Shown: one piece after another, positions 42,524-42,780 of the stretch
Layout: the number at the start of each line of letters is the position of its first letter
Numbering within the stretch: the stretch's first letter is position 1
Assembly (NCBI RefSeq): GCF_005405445.1
Contig: NZ_BJEB01000010.1
Location: 1-42,780, forward strand
DNA: 42,780 nt
Direction of reading: 5' to 3'
DNA from: Paucilactobacillus nenjiangensis
GTDB lineage: Bacteria; Bacillota; Bacilli; Lactobacillales; Lactobacillaceae
Made by a program: the position numbers and the translations under genes
Notes under the pieces: model-generated
What the model was told of the DNA's origin: nothing
Seen by the model: only the letters and a program-made list of their open reading frames with translations
The model's database searches: none

Positions 42524-42704
42524 GAGTGTGAGCCAATTCGGTCAGACTTCGAGTATTAACAAAACATAAGCGGATTACCTGCACTTGGTAATTTGCTTAT
42601 GTGAGTTAAGTGAGAAGTTTGAATTGGGAACACGTTTCGGATAAGAGTGCGCCCCCAAACCGTTCAATCAACGAGTACTTACAAAATAATTAACTAATAT
42701 TAAA
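42523..42704 (+). repeat. Repeat array 5: two tandem 121-bp units after the DUF554 gene
   Basis: AGAGTGTG at 42523 and AGAGTGCG at 42644 are 121 bp apart. The first overlaps the last A of the stop codon. The cores close with GAGTATTAACAAAA and GAGTACTTACAAAA. The spacer hairpin pairs ACATAAGC with GCTTATGT and ATTACC with GGTAAT, followed by GAGTTAAG and GAACACGTTTCGGA. The second unit is interrupted after about 60 bp by a group II intron end. Confidence 0.85.
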
Positions 42705-42780
42705 ATCGAGTAGGAGGCAGTTGATTAGTTCAGCTACCGACCTCTCACACCACCGTACGTACGGTTCCGTATACGGCGGT
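42705..42780 (-). mobile_element. 3' end of a group II intron (domains V and VI), truncated by the window
   Basis: On the minus strand, ACCGCCGTATACGG and GTACGTACGGTGGT pair around a short loop, matching the conserved domain V hairpin. Domain VI follows, with GGTAG and CTGCC arms and a TGAACTAATCA loop containing a candidate branch adenosine, and the sequence ends CTCCTACTCGAT, a usual 3' intron end. The reverse transcriptase and 5' part lie beyond the window. The boundary near 42705 is estimated from the expected AY ending. The intron sits inside the second repeat unit of array 5. Confidence 0.7.

Overview
The window reads as chromosomal DNA of a low-GC lactic acid bacterium, most likely a lactobacillus in the broad sense (Lactobacillaceae). 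The evidence is strong AGGAGG-type ribosome binding sites, a mannose-class PTS with a manO-type gene, a SUF operon in the order C-D-S-U-B, oleate hydratase, a choloylglycine-hydrolase-family enzyme, a T-box leader and a CcpA cre site. The genus cannot be fixed from sequence reading alone. Unusually for lactobacilli it carries leuABCD, gltBD and serCA, so the strain looks well equipped to make amino acids. No rRNA, tRNA, CRISPR array or prophage was seen.

Layout: (1) 1-110, a partial ORF end, possibly an insertion-sequence edge. (2) 121-4571, leuABCD on the minus strand behind a leucine leader peptide and attenuator. (3) 4693-6481, a HAD phosphatase, a small deformylase-like protein and a sugar acetyltransferase. 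(4) 6737-12560, a DUF59 protein and the SUF iron-sulfur operon, minus strand. (5) 12812-19192, glutamate synthase gltB and gltD, plus strand, separated by a three-copy repeat array. (6) 19246-22636, mannose PTS and manO, minus strand. (7) 22764-23330, a promoter, a T-box leader, a 26-codon ORF and a terminator. (8) 23351-25679, serC-serA, minus strand. (9) 25887-28897, a consensus promoter with a short terminated leader, a repeat pair, and a TrpXYZ-type ABC transporter. (10) 29001-30825, oleate hydratase. (11) 30826-34399, a DUF7000-like gene, an NrtR-type regulator, a NiaP-like transporter and nadC, with paired operators. (12) 34408-37055, a small membrane protein, a matrixin protease, a 3-hydroxyisobutyrate-dehydrogenase-like enzyme and an alpha carbonic anhydrase. 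(13) 37241-40559, an operon of amide hydrolase, RluA, TerC and thioredoxin ending in another array. (14) 40652-42523, CorA and a DUF554 membrane protein. (15) 42523-42780, a final array abutting the 3' end of a group II intron that continues beyond the window.

The most striking unexplained signal is a family of intergenic repeats built as tandem units of 117-121 bp. Five arrays of two or three copies, plus one degenerate single copy, lie in this window. The units share four short conserved boxes, while the hairpin between boxes B and C has a different sequence at each locus yet keeps its base pairing. Four arrays and the single copy start directly after a stop codon, in the same sense as the gene, and two of the arrays are followed by a terminator. 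This suggests a structured RNA element of 3' untranslated regions, or a mobile palindromic repeat, and I cannot attach a family name to it.

Functionally, the leucine, glutamate and serine genes support amino acid synthesis. SUF with the DUF59 protein supplies Fe-S clusters needed by LeuCD and GltBD. The NrtR-NiaP-NadC block looks like salvage of an NAD precursor.
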